NCBI GenBank assembly: GCA_017311315.1 | Contig: CM029654.1 | Coordinates: 6,765,382-6,829,381, forward strand | Source of the DNA: Dendrocalamus latiflorus | Lineage: Eukaryota > Streptophyta > Magnoliopsida > Poales > Poaceae | DNA: 64,000 nt | Direction of reading: 5' to 3' | In this document: in pieces, positions 11,881 through 22,179 of the stretch | How positions within the stretch are numbered: the stretch's first letter is position 1 | Layout: each line of letters opens with the position of its first letter | The notes under the pieces: generated by a model | What the model was told of the DNA's origin: nothing | The model's input: the letters and a program-made list of their open reading frames with translations, nothing else | The model's database searches: none | Made by a program: the position numbers and the translations under genes

Positions 11881-12121
11881 TAGAGAGTGAGGGTCTGAGG
11901 GAGGGGGTTACATCATCACCCCAAGGGCACAACAGCAGCTTGCCTGCCTGCAGCCTGCTGCCGCTGCTTCTGCCGCAGCGGTGCGTCAAAATTAGCGGGG
12001 AGTGTCCATCCGCAGTTCACACACTCCTATTACTCCCTAAGCCCTCCTTAACCTCGCCAAGAACACCCAAGAAATCCAAAAGGAAGTAAAGGGTAGCTTC
12101 CGACCGCGTGAGCCGACAACC

Positions 12122-12970
12122 ATGAACTTCGACGAGCACGATGAGGGCGACGGCGACGAAGAGATGGCGCCGATGCCCGTGAGCTCCAGCTACGAGGCGC
12201 CGCCGCAGCCGGGGCTGGGATGCGGCGGGGGGCCGAAGCCGGGGGACTCTGGAGGGTGTTTCGGGACGCCGGGCGGCGGCGGAGCAGGTGTCGCGAGGTA
12301 CCGCGAGTGCCTCAAGAATCATGCGGTCGGCATCGGCGGACACGCCGTGGATGGCTGCGGGGAGTTCATGGCCGCGGGCGAGGAGGGCTCCATCGACGCG
12401 CTCCGCTGCGCCGCCTGCGGCTGCCACCGCAACTTCCACCGCAAGGAGTCCGACTCCCCCACCGGCGCCGGCGCGGCCGAGCCCGCGGCCTTGTCTCCCG
12501 CTGCCATCACCGCCTACAGTGCGGCGCCGCACCACCAGTTCTCCCCGTACTACAGGACCCCGGCTGGGTACCTCCACCAGCAGCAGCACCAGATGGCGGC
12601 TGCCGCCGCCGCCGCAGCCGCCGGACACACTCAGCGCCCGCTGGCTCTCCCCTCCGCCTCCCACTCGGGCCGCGACGAGGGCGACGACATGTCCGGAATG
12701 GTCGGCCCCTTGGTGATGGGACCCTTGGTCGGCATGTCCCTCGGCTCGGCCGGCCCGTCCGGCTCCGGCTCCGGCAAGAAGCGCTTCCGCACCAAGTTCA
12801 CGCAGGAGCAGAAGGACAAGATGCTGGCCTTCGCGGAGCAGCTGGGGTGGCGCATCCAGAAGCACGACGAGGCCGCCGTGCAGCAGTTCTGCGAGGAGGT
12901 CTGCGTGAAGCGCCACGTGCTCAAGGTCTGGATGCACAACAACAAGCACACCCTCGGCAAGAAGCCTTGA
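12122..12970 (+). CDS. ZHD1: Zinc-finger homeodomain (ZF-HD) transcription factor
   Basis: Encodes 282 residues without introns, as is normal for this plant-specific family. An acidic N-terminus leads to a conserved stretch around residues 15-28. The ZF-HD dimerisation finger spans about 58-108 (RYRECLKNHAVGIGGHAVDGCGE opening, then the paired cysteines of CAACGCHRNFHRK). A Pro/Gln/Ala-rich linker with a polyalanine run at about 159-167 follows. The atypical homeodomain spans about 218-282, from KKRFRTKFTQEQK to VWMHNNKHTLGKKP. Family knowledge: nuclear, DNA-binding, dimerising through the finger; the rice relative affects leaf rolling. The start codon has a CAACC context and no upstream in-frame alternative. 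GC-rich third positions create long shadow frames on both strands. The rice ZHD1 match is from memory; a paralogue cannot be excluded. Confidence 0.95.
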   Translation: MNFDEHDEGDGDEEMAPMPVSSSYEAPPQPGLGCGGGPKPGDSGGCFGTPGGGGAGVARYRECLKNHAVGIGGHAVDGCGEFMAAGEEGSIDALRCAACGCHRNFHRKESDSPTGAGAAEPAALSPAAITAYSAAPHHQFSPYYRTPAGYLHQQQHQMAAAAAAAAAGHTQRPLALPSASHSGRDEGDDMSGMVGPLVMGPLVGMSLGSAGPSGSGSGKKRFRTKFTQEQKDKMLAFAEQLGWRIQKHDEAAVQQFCEEVCVKRHVLKVWMHNNKHTLGKKP

Positions 12971-15068
12971 CGCGCGCGTCGAAGCTCCCGGTGCTAGGTA
13001 CTCGCATAATCTCCTTAGCGGCTTAGCCTTTTCTTTGCCTTCTTTTAGCCGAGCAGTAGGTTCGTAGCGAGCAGCAGTTCTTGTTGGTTTTAGGACGGAG
13101 GTGGTGGCGGCTAGCTGCTGTTTCTTTGGCTAGCTGCTGTTTCTTTCTCTTCTTTTTTTCCCCTTCTTTTCCGTTATTTTATTTCATTTGTGGTTCTTTG
13201 GGTCTGTGTTTCCTAGATGGGATGATGATGATGAACGTTGGTGCTGTTGGGAAGGAAGAGGGCATGGCCATTTGCCGATTTGGATCTTGGGAAATGTACT
13301 TCTGTGTTGCAATTGAAATTTCCTGCCTGGGGATTTGGGTTGCATGGATTGTTTCATCCTTTTCCCTATATTTCTTGTGCTTGGGAGTTGGGACTTCCGG
13401 ACTTGCATAATTTTACAACTCGATCTGCTGATGGGTCCGGCCATTCCTCTAGACTTGGCTACAGATAGGGCTGATGGGATTCAGAAATGTCGGTTCCCAC
13501 AGCAACCGGCCGGGGAGCTCAAACAAACCTGGCAAACTAGCTGCAGCACTGTTGCATTCCCTTCTCCCTTGCTTCCAAACGCCGCCTAACAAGTTCATGA
13601 TGCGTCCAGTCCACTACGTCTGCTACATGTTTACTCCATTTTCCTCTGTTTTTTTTAAAATCTTTTTGACCACTCTACGTTAGTTGTGATCTCACCGAAG
13701 CCGCAGCATTTATGCATCTTCTACGTTTTGCAAGTACTCCAACAGTAGTAATGCTAATGTGTGCTAAGGCAGCTAGCAGCAGCTAGCAATGGCAGGCGAC
13801 TTTTAATTCGACTATGTGAATTGAATGAAGCCTCGTCCTTTCTTTTAGGAGTACTACTCCTATTAGTGTAGTCTCCTCTCATTGTGTTCATGCCATTTAC
13901 TTCGGGCATCATGGACCTTTCGGCTTTTATTAGGCGAGGCTGTCGCATTCATTGCGATCGATCTGCCATTGGCGACGACGAGCTCCAACTCCAAGCTTTG
14001 CTAGCATGCACATTGACGACATCACCATACGATATCCTAGCTAAGCGAGTAGAAGTATGCATCGCATCGGCAATGACGCGGCTTGCAATCTAATATAGGC
14101 TCCACACACTGAAAGGAAGGAGAAGCGGTACCAAGAGCCAGCCTTGCAAACTCCCTCCTCTTTTGGAAGAAAGGCTAGCTGGGAGGAGAAAGAGCGAAAG
14201 AAAAATCAAAATTCTGGTGTTCTCTTTTGGTCTTTTCCCGCGCGGCCTCCCGGCCTTTCTTGTTTCTGGCGTTGCATGCGGACGCTCACAGACTCAATCC
14301 CCTTGCTGAGTGGCCTTTTCCCGGCTGCGCTTACCTTGCTACCTGCAGCCAATGCCATCGCCATCGGCGGCGGCGGCGGCCGCGCGGCCCGCGTGGTAGC
14401 CTGAGACCAGCGATGTTTACCCGTCGCCTCGTCGTGTTGTACTTTTGCCCGTCCCGCCATTATTGAAGCCCTTCCTTACGCCACTCCGAGTCTGCTGTAC
14501 ACACGGCCTGGCCGCCGGGTCGAGGCGTGCCCTGTGGGCATGCAGAATCTGCTGAAGGGTGCAAACTTTTGTTTTCTACCGCAGAGCTCTTTGGGGGGGA
14601 GGGGGGGGGGGTGCTGCGTGTGCAGGAAAGCAGGCAGAGGCCGGGCTAGCGAGCTGGATAGATCGGCGTGGACCACGACGACGTGCCGTGCGCGTGGGTA
14701 GCTCTATCTAGCGACGAGGCGCGGTGATGACGCATAGCCGCCATGTACAGAGGGCAGCTGCCGCGGCCGCGCGGGTGGGGACCTGCCCGATCTCGAGCTG
14801 CCGAGCAGAATATGCTGCGTTCGTGTAGTATTAATGGAATCCAACATCGTCCGTGGTCCATGGCGCGGTTGCGATCGCGCTGAGGCTCGGGCGGGCCTTA
14901 ATTGGGAACAGCTCGGTGGGCGGCGCTCCAATTTTGGCTGGGTTTCGATGTGAGCTGCCGAACGCTGCTGTTGTTTTGCCACTGATTGCACAGCAGGGTT
15001 GAAGGTGTTTTTGGAGATCGATCATGCATGCACCCGTGGTCTGTGTGTTTTAGTTAGGGGTGTGTATA
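12971..15068. other. 3' flank of the ZF-HD gene and intergenic DNA
   Basis: The first few hundred bases should hold the 3' UTR; a 19-bp phrase GGCTAGCTGCTGTTTCTTT is repeated in tandem near 13108-13145. No further gene is evident. A run of 11 Gs lies near 14600. Open frames here are short and resemble nothing known. Confidence 0.5.
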
Positions 15069-15270
15069 GGTATCATCTAGATATTTTATTCCTAACAATC
15101 ATCTAAATTTTGGACTATTGAATTAGAGATCTAACGGTCTCTTATTTTTAGAGGGGCCGGGGGAGATTTTTTTTGGAGGGGGTGGGGAGAATTCGTGACC
15201 GTTGGATCTCTAATCTAACGGTCACAAATCTGGATGATAGTTAGAAAGAAAATATCCGGATGATAATACC
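15069..15270. mobile_element. Foldback (inverted-repeat) MITE
   Basis: Two arms of about 70 bp, 15069-15143 and 15198-15270, are inverted copies of each other with a G-rich spacer. Shared arm phrases are TATCATC, GATATTTT, CTAAC, ATCATC, TTAGAGATC and AACGGTC. The transcript would fold into a long imperfect hairpin, a possible source of small RNAs. Target duplication not clear. Confidence 0.7.
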
Positions 15271-16807
15271 CTTTAGGTTGCAACCTTGCATAATCAGAAG
15301 AGACTTTGACGTGGGTTGGTTTTGCAGGCAGATGAGCGACATTGCAGAAACTATTGTGTAAACATGCATGTAGTAGCAGTAGTAACTACTAGTGGTATTA
15401 GTGTTATTAGCATGCGTGTTAGCCATTCATAGGCAAACAAGCCAAGGCAGAAACGACAGAATTAAAGCTAGAGCTGCCTCGGCGCTAAGAAAAGATTGGC
15501 TTGAATTTGATGGTGGGGGATTTAGCTTTGTCATATTGATCATGGTATCGTGGAAGGGAAAGGAAAAGCATGTCGTTGGCAATGGGAATAGCTCCCTCTC
15601 GTAAGAAAAAACAACTTTTTGGACTTTTAAAGGCGATAAGATTCTGGAACGATTCTGTTTTGACCGCTATATATTCGAGGTTAGTTATAAAGTGTAATGT
15701 TATAGAAGTGTTTTTTACGACAAATCTATTCGCATCATCTTTTTCATACATCCAAACTTTATATGGTAGATAATAAATGGGTTGTTTTAGACTGTGGATG
15801 TGGCTTTTGGCTTATAGTTTTTGAATTTTTACTGTTCGTGAGAAATTGTATATAGAGAAAAATAGTCGTATGCGATTTTATCCAGTATATTTGAACTCGG
15901 TACAGTGTCTACTATAATCTACCTATAGACCATACTCTGAAAAGACGCACTGTTTAAAGATTCTATTTTAAAAAAGCATACCATTTAAAAAGGTAATTAC
16001 TATAGCATGAAAGTAATAAGCTGAAGCTACGGCCGTTCCCATCCCGCCCAATATCTTCGTTCAAAATTAAATTAATACGGTTTGACTTCGCTTATTTTGG
16101 AATATCTCATTACTTTTTCTTTTTTATCTTGAAAACTAGAGTATTTTGGAGTATCACTTTTCTTTTTAACTGGAAGGAGTATTTTGCAAAAGAATGTAAG
16201 CTTTGGCTTCTGGGTCTTGGTGATGTGCTGTGAGTCATTGGATCACAATGGCACAATGTGAATCGAATTGGAAGATTTTAGATTTTTCAGTTTCACTTAC
16301 ACGCAGTTTGCCTCCGTATAATTAAATTGGATTCATTCAATTAGATTCCAAATCCTATTCTAGTAGAATTCAAATTTGATTTAAACCATTTCAAATTCAA
16401 AATTTAACGTTTAGATGTCCTTTGGAATTGGAATTAGAAGATTTTGAGCTCGGGCCCATGCCGCACTTGGCCATCTCGTACGTGGCGGCGTGGCGCGCCT
16501 GCAGGCTGTAGCAGCTGACGAGATAGATCAAGAAGTCATCACCAAGAATCAAATCAATCAAACCGCCTTGCTTTCTCCAATCCTCATCTCTCTAATGGAA
16601 TCAAAATTAGTGCAAATCCAATCACAGAGGTTAAGCTAAACCTAACACTGTCACATCCCAAATCGGTGTTCCAGAACGTGTCAACATTGAACCAAATCAC
16701 AGAGGAAGGTAGATCAAACAACGAAGCAACAAACAATTAATTAGTCTGCTCTCACTTAAAACAAAAAAATAAAAATAAAAACATAAACTCAACTGATCCA
16801 TCTCTAC
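15271..16807. other. Intergenic stretch with a MITE-like remnant
   Basis: About 15785-16045 resembles the family C MITE (GTGGCTTTTGGCTTATAG, later ATAGACCATACTCTGAAAAG). The rest is AT-rich with no gene or bounded repeat. Confidence 0.4.
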
Positions 16808-17461
16808 TGTTGGGGTAGTCGCTACTTTGCCAATCGGCCCATCATAGGTAAGCCTAAGTATACATATAACTAAAATATAGTCCACACAGATTATGCCAAG
16901 AAAATAATATGTTGGCCCTACTAGTGAAGACTCCAAAAGGAACATCTATATAAGTAAAAAACAACCAATAATATTCAAGACATCTCTTTCATTTGAAGGA
17001 CAAGAAAATCCCATAATAATCCTAAACAAGAAAATATACTACAAATTCTCACATTAATCGAAAGAAAAAGAGAATAATCTCCATCACTTATTTTAGTGGG
17101 ACTAGATTATAACAGTGCAAATTAATTATATATAGATATTACAGTTATATAATAAATACAATTCTATTTCAGTTATAGAAAGTAGAGTTGTATATCAAAG
17201 ATAATTATACCATAATATCTAGCCGCACAACTACGCGGGTAAATCTACTAGTTTATGTAAACACCTGCATCTATGGTTATAAATATGGCCTATAAGGCAC
17301 CGTGAGGAAGGAGAGAACATTTAGGAGGAAAAGACTAAGTTAACACTAAGTATAGTGCATCTACTTTACACATCTCCCCTTTCTTGAACTTTAGGCTCCG
17401 AGTGCCCTCCTCAGGCTTCCCAAAGCTCCCCGCATCTACTCTTTGGCGCATAACCACAACA
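16808..17461 (+). repeat. Left LTR of the gag-only element, split by a Helitron
   Basis: Begins TGTTGGGG and ends CCACAACA. Without the 307-bp Helitron at 16945-17251 it is 347 bp, close to the 352 bp of the right LTR without its MITE. Confidence 0.8.
16945..17251 (+). mobile_element. Small non-autonomous Helitron in the left LTR
   Basis: The 307-bp insert starts TCTATATAAG, ends CTACTAG, and sits between A and T, as Helitrons do. A CCGC/GCGG hairpin lies about 15 bases before the 3' CTAG. The uninterrupted right LTR (GGCATTTATG near 20190) shows the empty site directly: no target bases were duplicated. Confidence 0.88.
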
Positions 17462-17462
17462 A

Positions 17463-17482
17463 TTGGTGTCACCCGTAGAGAT
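17463..17482 (+). other. Primer-binding site of the gag-only element
   Basis: TTGGTGTCACCCGTAGAGAT follows the left LTR by one base. It is a diverged version of the TTGGCGCCGTCCGTGGGG site at 48823, where a tRNA 3' end would prime reverse transcription. Confidence 0.55.
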
Positions 17483-17524
17483 CGGCATAGAAGTCACAAG
17501 TCAAAACCAAACCACCTAGGCTTG

Positions 17525-18830
17525 ATGGCGCCGAAGAGGAAGGCGACATTAACCTCGAAATGAAGGAAAGGCACCATGGCCGCGACAGTGATGGAGCCGG
17601 TGGTTGAGGGCCCCCACCCTCGTGGCAGCGACACACTGGGGTGGCCATGTCTACCCCCATCATAACTATGGTGACCTCTAGTGACTCGGGCGTCTTCGCC
17701 ATTGACACACATCGAGCCGTGGCCACCCTGGTGCCAACACAAGTTATGGCAGTGGCGGGCTAGAGGCGATCTACGGGACGTTGCAAGGGGAGCTGGTGGA
17801 CCTGCGGAGGGCCATGCTAGAACTGCAAGAGGCATGGAACAGGAGACCCCCGCCATCATCGCGATGGAGACGGTCGCGGAAGGGACGGCGAGTTTGGATG
17901 CCATCGCCAGCACTCGTAGCGTCCCTGGTGGGTGGACTCTAAGTCCCCCTCAATGTAGGCTTGCAGTGCTGCGTCTGGCTGAAGGACTTCAAGATACGGT
18001 GGAGGCCTACAAGGTGACACCGACCCCTATGAGTTCCTATGCATCTATGAGACGGCTATCGAAGCCATAGGAGGAGACAACTTGATGAAGGCCAAGGGGC
18101 CACCGCTCGCCCTACAGGGGGTCATCCTGGTTCTTCATGATCGGCCCTGTCTCCATCTACGTGTGGGTGCATGTCCACGATCTCATGCACAACAGCCTCC
18201 AAGGTAACTACACGGAACGGGTTGACGTTGACCAACTCTTCGCAATAATAGATGCCCCGAAGAGAAGCTACAAGAGTACTTCAAGCTCTTCGCGAAAGTT
18301 AGATGCCAAGTTAAAGACATCAACAAGTCAACAATTATCAACACACCACCATCTGAGGCCTTCAGAAGGGGCCTCTCGTGGTGTACAATGCCCGAAAACC
18401 CATAAATACAATGTTCAAGCTCTTTGACAAAATGGAAGAGCACATAAGGACCGAGGAGGATGCGGTAAGGCGTGAGGTCAATGTCATGGGGCGCAGTGCG
18501 ACGGGTAAGCCCACCCCTCAACCCAGAGGGAGGGTGCAACCCATAAATAACGAAAAGGGTCCCGAGGCAGGTATTGTTCAGTATCAAAGGGGGAAGTGCA
18601 CAAGGCCTCCACCCCTAGTGACTGGGGCCACAACAGAGGAAGGGGCCACGGTTGCGGAATGGGACAAGGCTGAGAGGACGAACATTTGCAGGGGTCATGG
18701 TGCGAGGTGCAGGCAAGGGGAACACACCGCACGTGAGTGTGCCACCATTATAGCACTCCGTGAGAGCACGACTAGGTATTATGGTCAAGACGCTAGGACA
18801 CTGGTGGTGGCTCACGTATAGCAGCCTCTA
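17525..18830 (+). pseudogene. Degenerate gypsy-type gag
   Basis: A start reading MAPKRK lies 64 bases after the LTR, then stops interrupt the frame. A piece at about 18378-18480 reads INTMFKLFDKMEEHIRTEED, like the stretch near the C-terminal part of gypsy gag proteins (family pattern LAELFDKMEKY). Several stops and frameshifts; no zinc knuckle identified with certainty. Non-functional. Confidence 0.55.
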
Positions 18831-20036
18831 GAGATACCACTCGTGCGAGGTGTATGGAAGGCAGAGGCCAGTGTTGAAGTGTGCAGCGAACACAAGGGCC
18901 TCATTGTCATTCGGCTGAGGAACCACCTCATCCTAATCCGGGGAGTGAATGGATCCCCAGTTGCAGACCTTGTTGTCTCGCACCAATGTGTCCAAGAACT
19001 CATCCATCACTAGAGCTCGCCCGAGAGTGTTGACAAATGACCCGACATGCTCGGCTCCCCTCCAGCGCGTCCTAGCTGGGACCTCAGACCGTGGATCATT
19101 GGGAAACCTACTGGTACCAACACGGCTTGATGAGGTGACAATGACGTCCATCCTACCTCATTTCATAGAACCGCTGTCACCAAAACTGTCGTGCGCTGTA
19201 TTTGGCCAAACGGTCGTTGTGGCTTGCACGCGGCGCACGCTGACCTACACGGGTCATGGTGGCCCTAGGGATCTTGCGCGGGCGGCTGACAGGAGGGCAA
19301 GGAAGCGATCGGCAAGATCGCCCAAGAAGGTGTACATCGGTAAGAGGCGAGGCAAGGCCAAAGGCACGACAAATAGAGCTAGAGTACGTTGGGAAAGGAA
19401 GAGTATGGTATGGCAATGATACTTGGGAATACGGGTCTCCCCTATGCCTTCATAATAGTAGCAGGTGCGTCTTTTAGGAGATATGCAACCCCCATACCTG
19501 CTACGATCGCTCATGTTCCCTCCGATGGATAATGGCCATGTGTATGGGATCGGCAATAGGTCACCATCACTCAGGACAAGTAATGAAGCTAGCACGATAT
19601 CCCAAGCGATGAGATACAGGGGCACGAGCACAGGGCATGGGCCAAACCTTTAGGGGAAGGTTCTTACAGGCCTCCGATGGTTTCAAGGAAAAGGGCTGCT
19701 TGTTGTACCTAAGGCCTAAGCAAAGAAGGCCGCCTTTCACCTCGAGGACACGAGGGGGAAGCTCGTTGGCCATCTTGATGACTCTCAAGGGCGGAGCAAA
19801 CACATCGGATGGATGGGTCCTGCGGTGAAGCCTATCTGTCGAATGGATGAGGCCCTCGATGAATCAGGATAGCCCTCGGAAGTGGTCCCAGGACTTGCCC
19901 ATCGCCTGGATGGTCCAGTTAAGGCCATATACTATCGACGGATCGCAACAGTGGGCTCAAGGGATAGAGAGGGCCAAAGCGCGAAGTCATGATTTTTGGC
20001 TTATCGGTTGTGAATTCCTTGCTCATGAGAGCTTAC

Positions 20037-20648
20037 TATTGGGGAGTGGCCCCACCTTGGCCCAATCGACCCACCATACACAAGCCCAAGTTTGCATGTA
20101 ACTAAAAGGCAGGTCCACATAGGCCATGCCAAGGAAATGACATGCTGGCCCCCCACTAGTAAAGACCTCAAGAGGGGCATTTATGTAAACACCTTCAGTC
20201 ATGGTTATAAATATGGCCTATAAGGCACCATAGGGAGGGAGAGAACATTAAAGAGGAAAAAACTAAGGACCTGTTTGGTTCATGACCAGAAGTTTCCTAG
20301 CCACAAGTTAGGCGTGCCATAGTTTTTAGGTAGCTGTTTGATTCACTGACGTAATTGTGGCATGCCACACTTTCTTAGCACCCGGCCCCACACGTCATAG
20401 ACTCAGTTTCTTGCCAAACTTTTCCACAAGTGTGGCTTCGATTTTGTTAGGCACACTTTCTGTGGCAGCCACATATTGCCTAAGCTTAGGCATGGCAAGC
20501 TTAGGCACCAACCAAACATGCCCTAAGTTAAGATTGAGTATAGTGCATCCACTCTACACATCTCTCCTCTCTTGAGTTTTAGGCTCCAGGTGCCCTTCTT
20601 GGGCTTTCCGAAGCTCTGGTATCTACTGTTTGGCACGTAACCACAACA
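20037..20648 (+). repeat. Right LTR of the gag-only element, split by a Tourist MITE
   Basis: Starts TATTGGGG (first G of TG mutated to A) and ends CCACAACA. It is the uninterrupted reference for the Helitron site in the left LTR. Confidence 0.8.
20267..20523. mobile_element. Tourist-like (PIF/Harbinger) MITE in the right LTR
   Basis: The 257-bp element is flanked by TAA (20264-20266, 20524-20526). Ends are GGACCTGTTTGGTTC and the complement of GGGCATGTTTGGTTGG. The left LTR lacks it (ACTAAGTTAACAC near 17335), which gives the empty site. Confidence 0.9.
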
Positions 20649-21840
20649 CCCACACTCACCTTTTTTGGGAAAAAAAGGAAGAAGGAGGGAGGCGCACATG
20701 AGAAGACGAGGAAACCAGAGAAGGGTGTGGCTACGCTTAGATATTTGTCATCGATGTCAGTGGCAAAGGTAGGTGGCGAGGATTAAATAATACATTAAAG
20801 AGCCAATTTAATACATAACCAAAACTCTTAGACCAGTGCTATTACGAGTCCTGAGTACTCCCTGGTTGGAGGATCACTGTTCATATACCCGACCAGCTAC
20901 TTGGAAACTTTATAATCTAACATTTGGTTCTCCCTTGAGGCGATGTCTTGTGTGGTTAAGGATCGAATCACGTGCACTCCCACTCCTGCAACAGTTCCAC
21001 GATTAGCCTAGTATCTTTGAAAACAACTACCCTGTAGTTGTTTCCTAAGGCTCTCTCTCTCTCACTAACAACAACTGATAAATGTTTATTTTTAGGTCTC
21101 TCTCACTACCGTCAATTGCTTACACGTGCGGAAGGAAGGAATTGACAAGGCGCATGTTCATACCAACAATTGACGTCTCTTTGGTGCTATTTAAGCCTTA
21201 CCTAGAGAGAAGACAAAAAAACAATGACAAGACCATTACGCATTACGGCACGTAGTAATTTTCTCTATAATCGCTCATTTAGAGCAAGTTGTAATCTCTA
21301 TATAGTAATAAAGGCCAAATTTTCCCTTTTCATCCTTCTACGAGGCTCGGATTTTTCTATTATTCATAAGATCGATGATTCGATCATCGAGAGTATGGCC
21401 ATCGTCGGCGAGGACTAGCCCAATTAGCCCATGCTAAGGCTAAGGTAAAGTTTGAAGACGGTCAATGTTGGTGACCAGAGCGAGGGCGGCTCGATGCAAT
21501 GGACCAAAGGTAGAGTGGCGGGGGTCGCGCGACTGTTGGTGGTGCAGTGAAACAGAGGGGAGAGGAGAGGGAGCGCAGCAGGGAGGTAGGGCTTGCCTCG
21601 AGTTGACAGCAGGGAAAGAGGAATCACGAGAGGTGTTGTGACTCGCGCATCGATGGATTCTGGACAATTGATGTGGGGAGGGGAAGAATTGGCCTTACAT
21701 GTGGCCTGAGTACTTGGAATTAGGGGTGGAATCAATTATTATAATTCTAGTGGCATATGAACACCCTCAACCTTGGAATCCAATTCCAATTCCAATTCCA
21801 TGATTCCGGCCTCAATACCTAGGAGCCAAAAGGGGTCTTA
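20649..21840. other. Intergenic stretch, no gene seen
   Basis: Contains short CT runs near 21051 and 21093 and an AATTCC hexamer repeat at about 21778-21800. Short open frames resemble nothing known. Confidence 0.4.
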
Positions 21841-22179
21841 GGGTGTGTTTGGTTGAGCTGTGGCTTCTGAAAAAGCTGCTATGAGCTGTGGAAAAGCTGC
21901 TGTAGGTTGTGGGCTGTGGAAAAGTTGTAAGCTGTTTGGTTCAAACAAGTATAAAACTTACCTCCTATCTCTATTTTCCTTGAAACAACTGTGAAACAGC
22001 TCTCTATTTTCACCATTTCAAAAAGCAGAAAGCCAAAAGCAGGGTCCAAGGTGCTTTCAAAACTGTACTACCCAAAAGTAGCTGCTTCTGAAAAAGCAGC
22101 TTCTGTTTTCCACCCCTTTGGTTGGCTTTTGGCTTTTTAGAAGCAAAAGCAGCTCCCAAAAACTCAACCAAAGGCACCC
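21841..22179. mobile_element. Tourist-like (PIF/Harbinger) MITE
   Basis: The 339-bp element is flanked by TTA (21838-21840, 22180-22182). Ends are GGGTGTGTTTGGTTGAG and the complement of GGGTGCCTTTGGTTGAG. The interior is rich in GCTGTGG and AAAAGCAG phrases that pair across the element. Confidence 0.85.

Larger units (their letters stand above)
16808..20648 (+). mobile_element. Gag-only LTR retrotransposon with nested insertions
   Basis: Two LTRs of about 350 bp (after removing insertions) flank 2.6 kb of internal DNA. The target site is TCTAC on the left (16803-16807) and CCCAC on the right (20649-20653), differing by two transitions. A primer-binding site follows the left LTR and a gag-like pseudogene follows that. 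No protease, integrase or reverse transcriptase is recognisable in the 18800-20036 part. It would need enzymes in trans. LTR ends and the gag start resemble those of the fragment at 48555, so the two probably belong to one lineage. Confidence 0.75.

Noticed and set aside
12017..12949. 310-residue frame antisense to the ZF-HD gene
   Set aside because: A shadow of GC-rich third positions. The sense frame has full family domains; the antisense frame resembles nothing.
17494..17913. 139-residue minus-strand frame
   Set aside because: Lies opposite the gag start of the LTR element and shows no family pattern.
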